Shown: positions 1 through 6,173 of the stretch, piece by piece
How positions within the stretch are numbered: the first letter of the stretch is position 1
Layout of the letters: every line of letters starts with the position of its first letter
NCBI GenBank assembly: GCA_045536135.1
Contig: JAZSNA010000024.1
Location: forward strand, 1 to 11,334
Direction of reading: 5' to 3'
Source of the DNA: JAZSNA01 sp045536135
GTDB taxonomy: Bacteria; Pseudomonadota; Alphaproteobacteria; CAAHEQ01; UBA3637
Length of the DNA stretch: 11,334 nt
The notes under the pieces: model-generated
Databases searched by the model: none
Seen by the model: the letters and a program-made list of their open reading frames with translations, nothing else
What the model was told of the DNA's origin: nothing
Translations under genes and position numbers: made by a program

Positions 1-754
1 GTTGTTTTTCAGCTAATTTTTGTTTTAATTTCCACTCCATCAATTCTAATTCTTTTTCTTTTTTCCAAGCGATTTGTTCCCGTCTGAATTGTTGTTTTTC
101 CAAAAATTTAAAGCCCATCTTTGTCAATTTATCCATATAAAATCCGCATAAATTAACTCCACTTAAATCCAATCCCGTTAAATCAACATCTGTCAGGTCC
201 ACATTTGAAAAATCAATCAACCTTAAATCAATTAAGGCTAATTGATCTTTTGGAATCATGGATATATCAATTTTACCGGTTTCTATTTGTTCAATTAACC
301 ACTCGATGGAATGAAGATAAGTTAAATTTTCTTTTGATATTTTCGCTTTTTCAAAAGAACAGGATCGGATAAAAACACCTGCAAAATTAACATCCGTTAA
401 ATCTGTTTCATCAAAAATTGTCTCTTCCAAATAGGCATATGATAAATTGGCCTGTGCTAAAATTGATTTTGAAAAATTAACTCCGGTGAGGTTTGTTTTT
501 GATAAGTTAATACCGGATAAATCCAAGCCGGATAAATCCGCCCCTTTTAAATTCAAGCCGGATAAATCCGTATCATCAATTTTAATTCCCCGTTGCAAAC
601 TTTCAACTATTTTTTTAGATCTCTCATCCGACAAATAGCTGTTTTGTTGAGAGGGTAATAAATCCGTTTGACGATTTAAATAAGGCAAAAAGTCATACTT
701 ATCCGATTCCTGTAAAGGCTTTGCGTCCACTTTCAATCGGGGTTTATATGTCAT
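1..754 (-). CDS. Pentapeptide-repeat protein, 3' end cut by window edge
   Basis: An open frame of 251 codons starts with ATG at 754 and runs off the left edge without a stop, so the protein is incomplete at its C-terminus. Residues about 60-142 are an almost unbroken series of five-residue repeats of the A(D/N)LXX type (for example TDLSG, LNLKG, ADLSG, LDLSG, INLSK). A second block covers about 172-205 (IDLRL, VDLTD, VDLTG, LDLSG, VNLCG). Such repeats are known to fold into a right-handed square beta-helix. A non-repeat segment (about 143-171) separates the blocks. From about 212 the chain becomes highly charged (Lys/Glu/Gln-rich) and probably helical or coiled-coil. No signal peptide or membrane segment is seen, so it is probably cytoplasmic. 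Its ATG overlaps the pheT stop codon (ATGA), suggesting translational coupling to pheT. The molecular function is unknown; gyrase-protecting pentapeptide proteins are one precedent, but nothing here shows that role. Confidence 0.85.
   Translation of the reverse strand, partial: MTYKPRLKVDAKPLQESDKYDFLPYLNRQTDLLPSQQNSYLSDERSKKIVESLQRGIKIDDTDLSGLNLKGADLSGLDLSGINLSKTNLTGVNFSKSILAQANLSYAYLEETIFDETDLTDVNFAGVFIRSCSFEKAKISKENLTYLHSIEWLIEQIETGKIDISMIPKDQLALIDLRLIDFSNVDLTDVDLTGLDLSGVNLCGFYMDKLTKMGFKFLEKQQFRREQIAWKKEKELELMEWKLKQKLAEKQ
511..570 (-). repeat. Short tandem DNA repeats encoding pentapeptides
   Basis: On the plus strand CAAGCCGGATAAATCCG occurs exactly at 524-540 and 554-570, a 30-base period equal to two pentapeptides. 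The shorter word CCGGATAAATCC also occurs at 513-524. These repeats encode the D-L-S-G-L part of the first pentapeptide block. Their near-identity at DNA level suggests recent expansion, and they could allow slippage in 15- or 30-base steps that keeps the reading frame. Confidence 0.7.
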
Positions 755-3096
755 TGTCTTAAAGTTGCCCCTGTATTTTTTGAAACAATTCCGATAATCC
801 GTTGACAAATTAATTCAATTTCATCATCGGTTAAAGTTTTTTCTTTGGGTTGAATAACAACCTCCAAAGCAACGGATTTTTTATCATCCGGCAAATCATT
901 ATACACATCAAAAACCCGAACATCCGAGATTAATTCCCGATCCAAAGTCATAATGCTTTGGACAATTTTTTGTGCTTGGACATCTTTGGATACAACGAAA
1001 CAAAAATCTCGGCTCAGCGGTTGAAGAGTTAATTTTTCAAAATTTTTATTCGCCTTTTTCTTAAATGGCGGAATTTGTTTTAAATAAACCTCACAAGCAA
1101 CAACGGGTCCCTTGATATCAAACTCTTTTAAAATTTGAGGATGTATTTCACCAAAATAGGCTAACACTTTATTTCCCAAACATAATGCGCCACTTCTTCC
1201 GGGATGATACCATGCCGGTGCTTTGGCGACAACCTGACATTCCGGTGCAAATCCGGCCCTTAAAGCGACCAAGGCATCCTCTTTGGCATCAAAAACATCA
1301 ACAGGCCGATCTTTTTCCAACCAATGCCGTGGATGCGTTTTTCCACTGCGGACCGCGCAAGCGACAATTTGTTGTTCTTCCGGTTTAATTCCGAAAAATT
1401 CAGGTCCGATTTCAAACAGAGACACATCCGATAATGCATTGGCATTATTACGTTTTATCGCCGATAATAAATTCGGAATTAAATTGGGTCGAAGTTCATC
1501 CAAATCAGAAGCTATCGGATTTTGAATTTTTAAATCTTTACTGTCAAACATCCGTGCTAATCGACTGTCCATAAATGACCAAGTAATCACTTGATTCAAT
1601 CCCCGATTTGCCAATGCACGACGAATTAAAACTTCTTGTTTTTGATTAGGCAATAATATATTCAACGGCAATTCTTTCGGACGCATTGTATTTTCAGGCA
1701 ACTCTTCCAATCCATAAATCCGAACAATTTCTTCAACCAAATCTGCCCCTAAATTAATATCATTATTTCGCCATGAAGGAACAGTTATTCGGTTTCCGTT
1801 AACCTTAAATCCCAACTTAATCAAGATGTCTTGCATTTGAGGTAATGGAATATCCATACCGGTTAAACGACGAACTTGATTAAAATCGAAATCAATAACT
1901 TTGTCACTCATCGGTTCTTGACCGGCAACAAAAAGTGTTGATGGTTCGCCACCACATAAATCCATAATCAAATGCGTTGCATTTAAGTTCCCCGATATTG
2001 TTGATTTTTCATCAACACCCCGTTCAAATCGCATTTTTGAATCCGATTCTGCTTTTAAAATTCGAGCCGTTTTGGCCACCGAAATCGGATTAAAATATGC
2101 TGATTCAAGCAAGATATTTTTTGTATTTTCATCAACGGCTGTCCGTGTTCCGCCCATAATTCCGGCAATTGAAACCGGTCCGATTTCATCCGCAACAACC
2201 ATCATTCCGGATGATAAAATATATTCCTTTCCATCCAAACATTCAATTTTTTCACCATCTTCTGCTGAACGAACTGTTAAGTTTCCAACCACTTTATCCG
2301 CATCAAAAACATGAAGAGGACGACATTGATCAAAACATAAAAAATTAGTGATATCAACCAATGCACAAATTGGTCGAAGTCCAACAGAGGTCAATCTGTT
2401 TTTCATCCAATCCGGACTTTCAACATTTCGGACATCTCGAATATATCTTAAAGCAAAACATGAACAATTTTTATTTTCAATTTTAACACTTGTCGGACAT
2501 TCAAATTTTCCTTCAATATCTGAACAGATTTTATCCGTAAATTCACCAATACCGGTTGCCGACAAATCCCGAGCCAATCCACGCACACCAAAACAGTCCG
2601 GACGATTAGATAAAACATTAATATCGAATAATACATCCGCATCCAAAACTTCTTCAACAGGTGTTCCGGCCGGTAAATTCGTTTTTAAATCAATAATACC
2701 GGTATGATCCGTTCCCAAACAAAGTTCATCTTCGGCACACATCATCCCATAAGATTCAATGCCCCGAATAACACCCTTTTCCAGTTTTTCGCCATATTTC
2801 GGTATCACTGTTCCCGGCAAAGCCAAAACTGATTTCATACCGACCCGAACATTCGGAGCTCCACAAACAATTTGCAAATCATTTTGACCATCAAAAACTT
2901 TTAATACATTTAATTTATCCGCATTCGGATGCTTGGAGACTTCCTTTATTTCTCCGACAATAAAGCCCTTTAAATTGGATGCATTATCAATAACTTCTTC
3001 CATTTCAAGACCAATATTCGTCAACTTATCCGCAATTTCGTTTGCCGAAGCATTTGTTTTTAAGTATGTTTTCAACCAAGATAAGGATGTTTTCAT
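751..3096 (-). CDS. pheT: Phenylalanyl-tRNA synthetase beta subunit
   Basis: This is the beta subunit of the cytoplasmic alpha2-beta2 enzyme that charges tRNA-Phe; beta binds tRNA and edits mischarged Tyr-tRNA-Phe. The 781-residue product has the full bacterial architecture. It comprises an N-terminal region and an EMAP/OB-type tRNA-binding domain (about 40-150, with KHPNADKLNVLKV and IVCGAPNVRVG), then the B3/B4 editing region (about 210-375, with PLHVFDADKV and SKMRFERGVD). These are followed by B5 (about 400-470, ending in VEEIVRIYGLEELPE), the catalytic-like core and a C-terminal anticodon-binding FDX-ACB domain (about 685-781, from LQPLSRDFCFVV). The frame stays open upstream to 3177, but the family N-terminus MKTSLSWLK begins at 3096. 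That start has AGGAG (3104-3108) seven bases upstream and overlaps the pheS stop as ATGA, so I choose it. The stop overlaps the next gene's start in the same way. It looks intact. Confidence 0.97.
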   Translation of the reverse strand: MKTSLSWLKTYLKTNASANEIADKLTNIGLEMEEVIDNASNLKGFIVGEIKEVSKHPNADKLNVLKVFDGQNDLQIVCGAPNVRVGMKSVLALPGTVIPKYGEKLEKGVIRGIESYGMMCAEDELCLGTDHTGIIDLKTNLPAGTPVEEVLDADVLFDINVLSNRPDCFGVRGLARDLSATGIGEFTDKICSDIEGKFECPTSVKIENKNCSCFALRYIRDVRNVESPDWMKNRLTSVGLRPICALVDITNFLCFDQCRPLHVFDADKVVGNLTVRSAEDGEKIECLDGKEYILSSGMMVVADEIGPVSIAGIMGGTRTAVDENTKNILLESAYFNPISVAKTARILKAESDSKMRFERGVDEKSTISGNLNATHLIMDLCGGEPSTLFVAGQEPMSDKVIDFDFNQVRRLTGMDIPLPQMQDILIKLGFKVNGNRITVPSWRNNDINLGADLVEEIVRIYGLEELPENTMRPKELPLNILLPNQKQEVLIRRALANRGLNQVITWSFMDSRLARMFDSKDLKIQNPIASDLDELRPNLIPNLLSAIKRNNANALSDVSLFEIGPEFFGIKPEEQQIVACAVRSGKTHPRHWLEKDRPVDVFDAKEDALVALRAGFAPECQVVAKAPAWYHPGRSGALCLGNKVLAYFGEIHPQILKEFDIKGPVVACEVYLKQIPPFKKKANKNFEKLTLQPLSRDFCFVVSKDVQAQKIVQSIMTLDRELISDVRVFDVYNDLPDDKKSVALEVVIQPKEKTLTDDEIELICQRIIGIVSKNTGATLRQ

Positions 3097-4136
3097 TTTT
3101 TTACTCCTGCATTCATTGAAAGACCATTTGTGATTGTCGGAATATCTAATGGCAAATGTCCATAGTGTTTGGTCCAATTCAAATCCCCTTCAAACATCGG
3201 CCTTAAATCTTTAATACCATATTTCATCATTGCACACCGATCCACACCGAAACCAAAAGCAAAACCTTGATATTCATTTGGATCAATTCCGCAATTTTTC
3301 AAAACATTCGGATGAACCATTCCAAGACCACCCAATTCCAACCAATCTTTTCCGACATTTCGAGCCAATACGCCACCAATATCCAATTCATAAGACGGTT
3401 CTGTAAACGGGAAAAAACTCGGCCGGAAACGAATAGTCACATCATCTGTTTCAAAGAATTTTTTCATAAACTCGGATAAGACGCCTTTTAAATGAGATAA
3501 ATTTGTTTCCTTATCAATAACCAATCCTTCAATTTGATGAAACATCGGCGTATGTGTCGCATCATAATCACATCGATATACACGTCCGGGAGCCACAATT
3601 TTAATCGGCGGTTTTTGATTTTCCATTGTCCGAATTTGAACGCCGGAAGTTTGAGTTCTTAAAACAATACCGTCTTTCATAAAAAAAGTCGCCTGCATTT
3701 GACGTGCCGGATGATTTGGCGGAATATTTAAAGCCTCAAAGTTATGCCAATCATCTTCAACATCTGGTCCCTCGGCCAAACCAAAACCCATCAAGCCAAA
3801 AATCGTTAACATTTCATCAATCGCTTGCGAAACCGGATGTATCCGTCCGATTTCCTGTGGACGAGTAGATAAAGTAATATCTACTTTTTCCTTTGCCAGT
3901 TTGGCATTCATTTCAATCTGTTCAAGCTCTTTTTTTCTTTTATCCAATGCCGATTGAATTTGATTTTTTTCATTATTTAATGTCGCACCAGCCACCTTTC
4001 TTTCTTCCGGAGACATTGCCCCCAATGATTTCATTTTTTCCGTTAGAATTCCCTTTTTTCCCAACAGAAAAATCCGTAATTCCTCCAATTGTGTAGTGGT
4101 TTGACTTGAGTCAATTTTTTGTAAGTATTCTTCCAT
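3093..4136 (-). CDS. pheS: Phenylalanyl-tRNA synthetase alpha subunit
   Basis: This is the catalytic alpha subunit of phenylalanyl-tRNA synthetase, a class II enzyme that activates Phe with ATP and transfers it to tRNA-Phe. The 347-residue protein has an N-terminal coiled-coil, tRNA-contacting domain (about 1-90, with LLGKKGILTEKM), then the class II core. Visible signatures are FGLAEGPDVEDDWHNFEALN (118-137), LRTQTSGVQIRTM (159-171), motif 2 around RVYRCDYDATHTPMFHQIEG (185-204) and motif 3 GFAFGFGVDRCAMMKYGI (291-308). Ala293 sits where the substrate-pocket alanine of E. coli PheS (Ala294) lies. After FEGDLNWTKHYG the chain continues for about 20 residues (LPLDIPTITNGLS...), an extension I associate with alphaproteobacterial PheS. 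GAGGA four bases before the ATG acts as ribosome binding site. It has its own promoter just upstream and is coupled to pheT by an ATGA overlap. The predicted leader of about 20 bases leaves no room for an attenuator or T-box. Confidence 0.97.
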   Translation of the reverse strand: MEEYLQKIDSSQTTTQLEELRIFLLGKKGILTEKMKSLGAMSPEERKVAGATLNNEKNQIQSALDKRKKELEQIEMNAKLAKEKVDITLSTRPQEIGRIHPVSQAIDEMLTIFGLMGFGLAEGPDVEDDWHNFEALNIPPNHPARQMQATFFMKDGIVLRTQTSGVQIRTMENQKPPIKIVAPGRVYRCDYDATHTPMFHQIEGLVIDKETNLSHLKGVLSEFMKKFFETDDVTIRFRPSFFPFTEPSYELDIGGVLARNVGKDWLELGGLGMVHPNVLKNCGIDPNEYQGFAFGFGVDRCAMMKYGIKDLRPMFEGDLNWTKHYGHLPLDIPTITNGLSMNAGVKK

Positions 4137-4151
4137 ATTATCCTCGTTATT

Positions 4152-4172
4152 TTATGCCTGAATTATGCCTGA
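4152..4172 (-). repeat. Tandem 11-base repeat over the pheST -10 region
   Basis: TTATGCCTGA (plus strand) occurs at 4152-4161 and again at 4163-4172, an exact 10-base match with an 11-base period. On the minus strand it reads TCAGGCATAA twice; the upstream copy contains most of the -10 box and the downstream copy covers the expected transcription start. About one helical turn of spacing would suit a regulator binding twice on one DNA face, or the repeat may be a simple duplication of the -10 element. Confidence 0.6.
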
Positions 4173-4190
4173 TTTTCCGCAAAAAGTCAA
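4162..4190 (-). promoter_or_regulatory. Sigma-70-type promoter for pheST
   Basis: Read on the minus strand, TTGACT (4185-4190, five of six consensus bases) is followed by exactly 17 bases and CATAAT (4162-4167, five of six). Transcription should start near 4155, giving a leader of roughly 20 bases before pheS. The -35 box overlaps the sufE stop codon (4187-4189). pheST can therefore be expressed apart from the upstream genes, although read-through from sufE remains possible. Not tested experimentally here. Confidence 0.7.
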
Positions 4191-4576
4191 GTTATGCTTT
4201 TAATTTTTTCAACCATAGACCAAAAACCATTTCGACGATTCGACGACAAATGATTTTCAAGACCTAATTTTTCAAAATCACCTTTAATATCTACTTGTTT
4301 AATTTGTTCAACAGTTAATCCGGAAAAAATTGAAATAATAATCGCAATTAAACCACGAACAATCAAAGCATCCGAAGTCGCTTGAATATTCAAAAGGCCA
4401 TTCTTAACTTCAAGTATCATCCAAACGCTGGATTGACATCCATGAACTCGATTTTCATCCGTCATCAAATCCGAAGGGAAAGGCGGTAAAGCCTTTCCTA
4501 TTTCGATTAAATAAGCATATTTTTCTTCCCAACTATCCAATACCGAAAAGTTTTCAAGAAGCATTTGGTAATTCAT
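4187..4576 (-). CDS. sufE: SufE cysteine desulfuration protein
   Basis: SufE accepts the persulfide sulfur from cysteine desulfurase SufS and passes it to the SufBCD scaffold for Fe-S cluster assembly in the cytoplasm. The 129-residue length fits the family. The signature NRVHGCQSSVW places the sulfur-accepting cysteine at residue 47. Other family features are the N-terminal W-E-E-K-Y-x-Y-L-I-E-x-G-K segment (16-28), the RGLIA helix (74-78) and the C-terminal SSNRRNG (111-117). The start at 4576 lies 23 bases inside the 3' end of the preceding exported-protein gene, with only a weak GGAA upstream, so expression may depend on coupling. A second in-frame ATG at residue 5 (4564) is possible. No sufS or sufBCD gene is in the window. 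The end of the gene carries the -35 box of the pheST promoter. Confidence 0.93.
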   Translation of the reverse strand: MNYQMLLENFSVLDSWEEKYAYLIEIGKALPPFPSDLMTDENRVHGCQSSVWMILEVKNGLLNIQATSDALIVRGLIAIIISIFSGLTVEQIKQVDIKGDFEKLGLENHLSSNRRNGFWSMVEKIKSIT

Positions 4577-5600
4577 TTTCTGTTCCGTTTATTAAATTTT
4601 TATTGACATAAATTTGTCCGTTTTGAATTGAAACTTCAATCACATAAATATCCTTTCCCCATTTATCTATACTTTTTTGAGCCATTTCGATAAAGGGTGC
4701 TAAGTTGCTGGATAAAGACGGATAAACCTGTTTAATTTTCTCCCAATTCCGAACCCGAATTTTACCGTCAAATGATGTATCTTTCATTACACCGGTTAAG
4801 CGAATTTGATATTCGTCTGTTTGAATTTTGGCTTCTTTGATTGTCAAAGTTGATCCAAGCATCAGATTCATATGACCATTCGGTGTATGTAAATTATTGA
4901 TAAAATCTTTATAATCAATTCCTGTCAAATCCAATTTGACTTCAATTTTCGGCTTTTCACCGATATTGATGTTCGACATTTCTTTCGGCAAAACTTCAAT
5001 TTCCGCTTCAATCGCTAATTGACCGTTATTTGAAACCGTCATATCTATTTCAACATCATTTCCAAAAGAAATTTTACCAATCTTCGGATCAATCGAGTTC
5101 AATTCAAACTGTGGAATTTTAACATCAAATTCCGCCTTTTTTAACCCATTCAACAAAACATCTGCATTAAAGTTTTGCAAAGTATCCGTTTCAAATATAA
5201 TTTCATTTTTTATCTTTAAATCGGGAACGGTTATAAAATACGGATCTAAATTAACGGTAATATGATTTAATTTTAACTCTTGTTCGACTTCATAATGTTT
5301 TTTTAATTTTGGTTTAATTTCCCGAAAATATTCCCCATATCCAATCGAAAAGTTCTTTTGATTATCGGGAGTAATTTGTGCCAAGTTGTCCGCCCTCATT
5401 CGTTCTTTAACAAATATTTCGTCCACCGGCGTATACCATCCGGTATATTCAAATTTTTCCGCACTGAAACCCCATTTTTCCAACATCGGATACATCGCAT
5501 ACAGATCTGTCGCCGTTGTGGTAATTAACGGATTTCCCATAAAGTGGGTTTGAGCACAAATTGAACTTGAAACAGCCAAAAAAACAAAGACTTTTTTCAT
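4554..5600 (-). CDS. Exported protein of unknown function, beta-rich
   Basis: I do not recognise a specific family for this 348-residue protein. It begins with a short Sec signal peptide: two lysines, a hydrophobic stretch (VFVFLAVSSS) and a plausible signal peptidase I site after Ala16 (SSICA/QT). The cysteine before the site is not in a proper lipobox, so a lipoprotein is unlikely. The mature part alternates hydrophobic and polar residues in long beta-prone segments (about 105-330). Pieces such as LTGVMKDTSFDGKIRVRNWEKI and the ending VIEVSIQNGQIYVN recall the layered beta repeats of large periplasmic AsmA-like, DUF945 or DUF2125 proteins, but that is only a resemblance of style. A periplasmic location is inferred. 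The ATG overlaps the stop of the DUF3126 gene (ATGA), and the 3' end overlaps sufE by 23 bases, so it sits in a tightly coupled three-gene set. Confidence 0.8.
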   Translation of the reverse strand: MKKVFVFLAVSSSICAQTHFMGNPLITTTATDLYAMYPMLEKWGFSAEKFEYTGWYTPVDEIFVKERMRADNLAQITPDNQKNFSIGYGEYFREIKPKLKKHYEVEQELKLNHITVNLDPYFITVPDLKIKNEIIFETDTLQNFNADVLLNGLKKAEFDVKIPQFELNSIDPKIGKISFGNDVEIDMTVSNNGQLAIEAEIEVLPKEMSNINIGEKPKIEVKLDLTGIDYKDFINNLHTPNGHMNLMLGSTLTIKEAKIQTDEYQIRLTGVMKDTSFDGKIRVRNWEKIKQVYPSLSSNLAPFIEMAQKSIDKWGKDIYVIEVSIQNGQIYVNKNLINGTENELPNAS

Positions 5601-5806
5601 TCTAAATCCTCTGCCAATATTGATATATTTAAATCATAAGACACACCGTCATCTTCGACATCCTTATAAATTGCACCGATAAATTCACCGGAGACATTCA
5701 TTTCAACCGGTGCATCTTTTGATGAAGGTTTGCTTAATATGATTTCATTATTTTTAAAAAGTTTTTGTAAATAATTTTGAACTTTTAAAATTTCTTCTGG
5801 TGTCAT
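5597..5806 (-). CDS. DUF3126 family protein
   Basis: This 69-residue protein matches what I know of DUF3126, a short family of unknown function from Alphaproteobacteria. It has the start MTPEEILKVQNYLQKLF, the central EFIGAIYKDVEDDGVSYD (residues 41-58), and the ending ISILAEDLE, which corresponds to the family's conserved M-A-I-L-D-x-D-L-type finish. It has no signal peptide or membrane segment and is probably cytoplasmic. The start is supported by a strong ribosome binding site, AAGGAGG (5812-5818), five bases before the ATG. It is the first gene of the minus-strand run, and its stop overlaps the next start. The role is unknown; it is mainly useful as a taxonomic marker. Confidence 0.85.
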   Translation of the reverse strand: MTPEEILKVQNYLQKLFKNNEIILSKPSSKDAPVEMNVSGEFIGAIYKDVEDDGVSYDLNISILAEDLE

Positions 5807-5834
5807 TTTTCCCTCCTTTTTATTTATGAATAAA

Positions 5835-5863
5835 TTTTTAATCTATTTTTTTTAAAAAATCAA
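5835..5863 (-). promoter_or_regulatory. Possible promoter for the DUF3126-led gene run
   Basis: On the minus strand TTGATT (5858-5863) is followed by 17 bases and TAAAAA (5835-5840), four of six matches at each box. The region is nearly pure A/T, with a T-run joined to an A-run around 5846-5859 that may bend. It is the only intergenic space upstream of the run, so a promoter must lie hereabouts, but the exact boxes are uncertain. Confidence 0.35.
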
Positions 5864-5867
5864 GTTC

Positions 5868-5896
5868 TTTACTTTTTTTATTTCAGATGATATAAA
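5868..5896 (+). promoter_or_regulatory. Possible promoter for the DUF167 gene
   Basis: TTTACT (5868-5873, four of six) is followed by 17 bases and TATAAA (5891-5896, five of six). The expected start of transcription, about seven bases after the -10 box, falls at or within a base or two of the ATG at 5903. No Shine-Dalgarno sequence precedes that ATG, so the transcript may be leaderless. It is divergent from the DUF3126 promoter. Confidence 0.4.
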
Positions 5897-5902
5897 CATA
5901 TT

Positions 5903-6133
5903 ATGGATAAAAAAATATTAAAAGTTCATATTGTTCCGAATTCTTCAAAGAATCAGATTATTGATTCTTGGAATGAAGATACAATCAAAATCAAGCTTCA
6001 AGCACCCGCCGTCGACGGCAAAGCGAATAAAGCTTTAATTTCATTTTTATCTGAAATTTTAAATGTTAAAAAATCTAAAATAAGTATTTTATCCGGCGAA
6101 AAATCCAGAGAAAAAACAATAAAGATAGAATAA
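5903..6133 (+). CDS. yggU: DUF167 (YggU-type) protein
   Basis: This 76-residue protein belongs to the widespread DUF167/YggU family of small cytoplasmic alpha/beta proteins. Its biochemical role is not established. The family hallmarks are present: a first strand ending V-x-P-N-S-S-K (about 9-16), the segment IKIKLQAPAVDGKANKALI (residues 28-46) with the conserved P-A-x-x-G-K-A-N core, and the ending ISILSGEKSREKTIKIE with the S-G-x-x-S-R-x-K motif. The ATG at 5903 is the only reasonable start; an ATG at 5887 hits a stop after one codon. No ribosome binding site is visible. The gene stands alone on the plus strand between two minus-strand groups and ends exactly where a hairpin terminator begins. 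Confidence 0.93.
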   Translation: MDKKILKVHIVPNSSKNQIIDSWNEDTIKIKLQAPAVDGKANKALISFLSEILNVKKSKISILSGEKSREKTIKIE

Positions 6134-6161
6134 AAAAAGAGAGGATCTCTCCTCTCTTTTT
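6134..6161. terminator. Bidirectional intrinsic terminator
   Basis: A perfect 12-bp stem pairs AAAAAGAGAGGA (6134-6145) with TCCTCTCTTTTT (6150-6161) around the loop TCTC. It starts one base after the DUF167 stop codon and lies 12 bases past the autotransporter stop on the other strand. The plus direction ends in five Ts. The minus direction ends in seven Ts (the A-run 6132-6138). It can therefore stop both converging transcripts. Confidence 0.88.
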
Positions 6162-6173
6162 CAATCATTAAGA

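Noticed and set aside
511..570. A CRISPR-like or satellite repeat
   Set aside because: The repeats are 12-17 bases, in frame, and encode pentapeptide units; there are no spacers.
2348..2707. A 119-codon open frame on the plus strand inside pheT, and similar long antisense frames inside ugd and the autotransporter gene
   Set aside because: They lie fully within strongly supported genes, show no recognisable family, and are explained by codon usage of the true gene.
3097..3177. A 27-residue N-terminal extension of pheT
   Set aside because: It lies inside the pheS coding region, does not resemble the family N-terminus, and the ATG at 3096 has a good ribosome binding site and an ATGA overlap.
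5844..5859. T-run/A-run palindrome as a terminator between divergent genes
   Set aside because: It is pure A/T without a GC-containing stem and sits upstream, not downstream, of both neighbouring genes; at most a bent promoter element.
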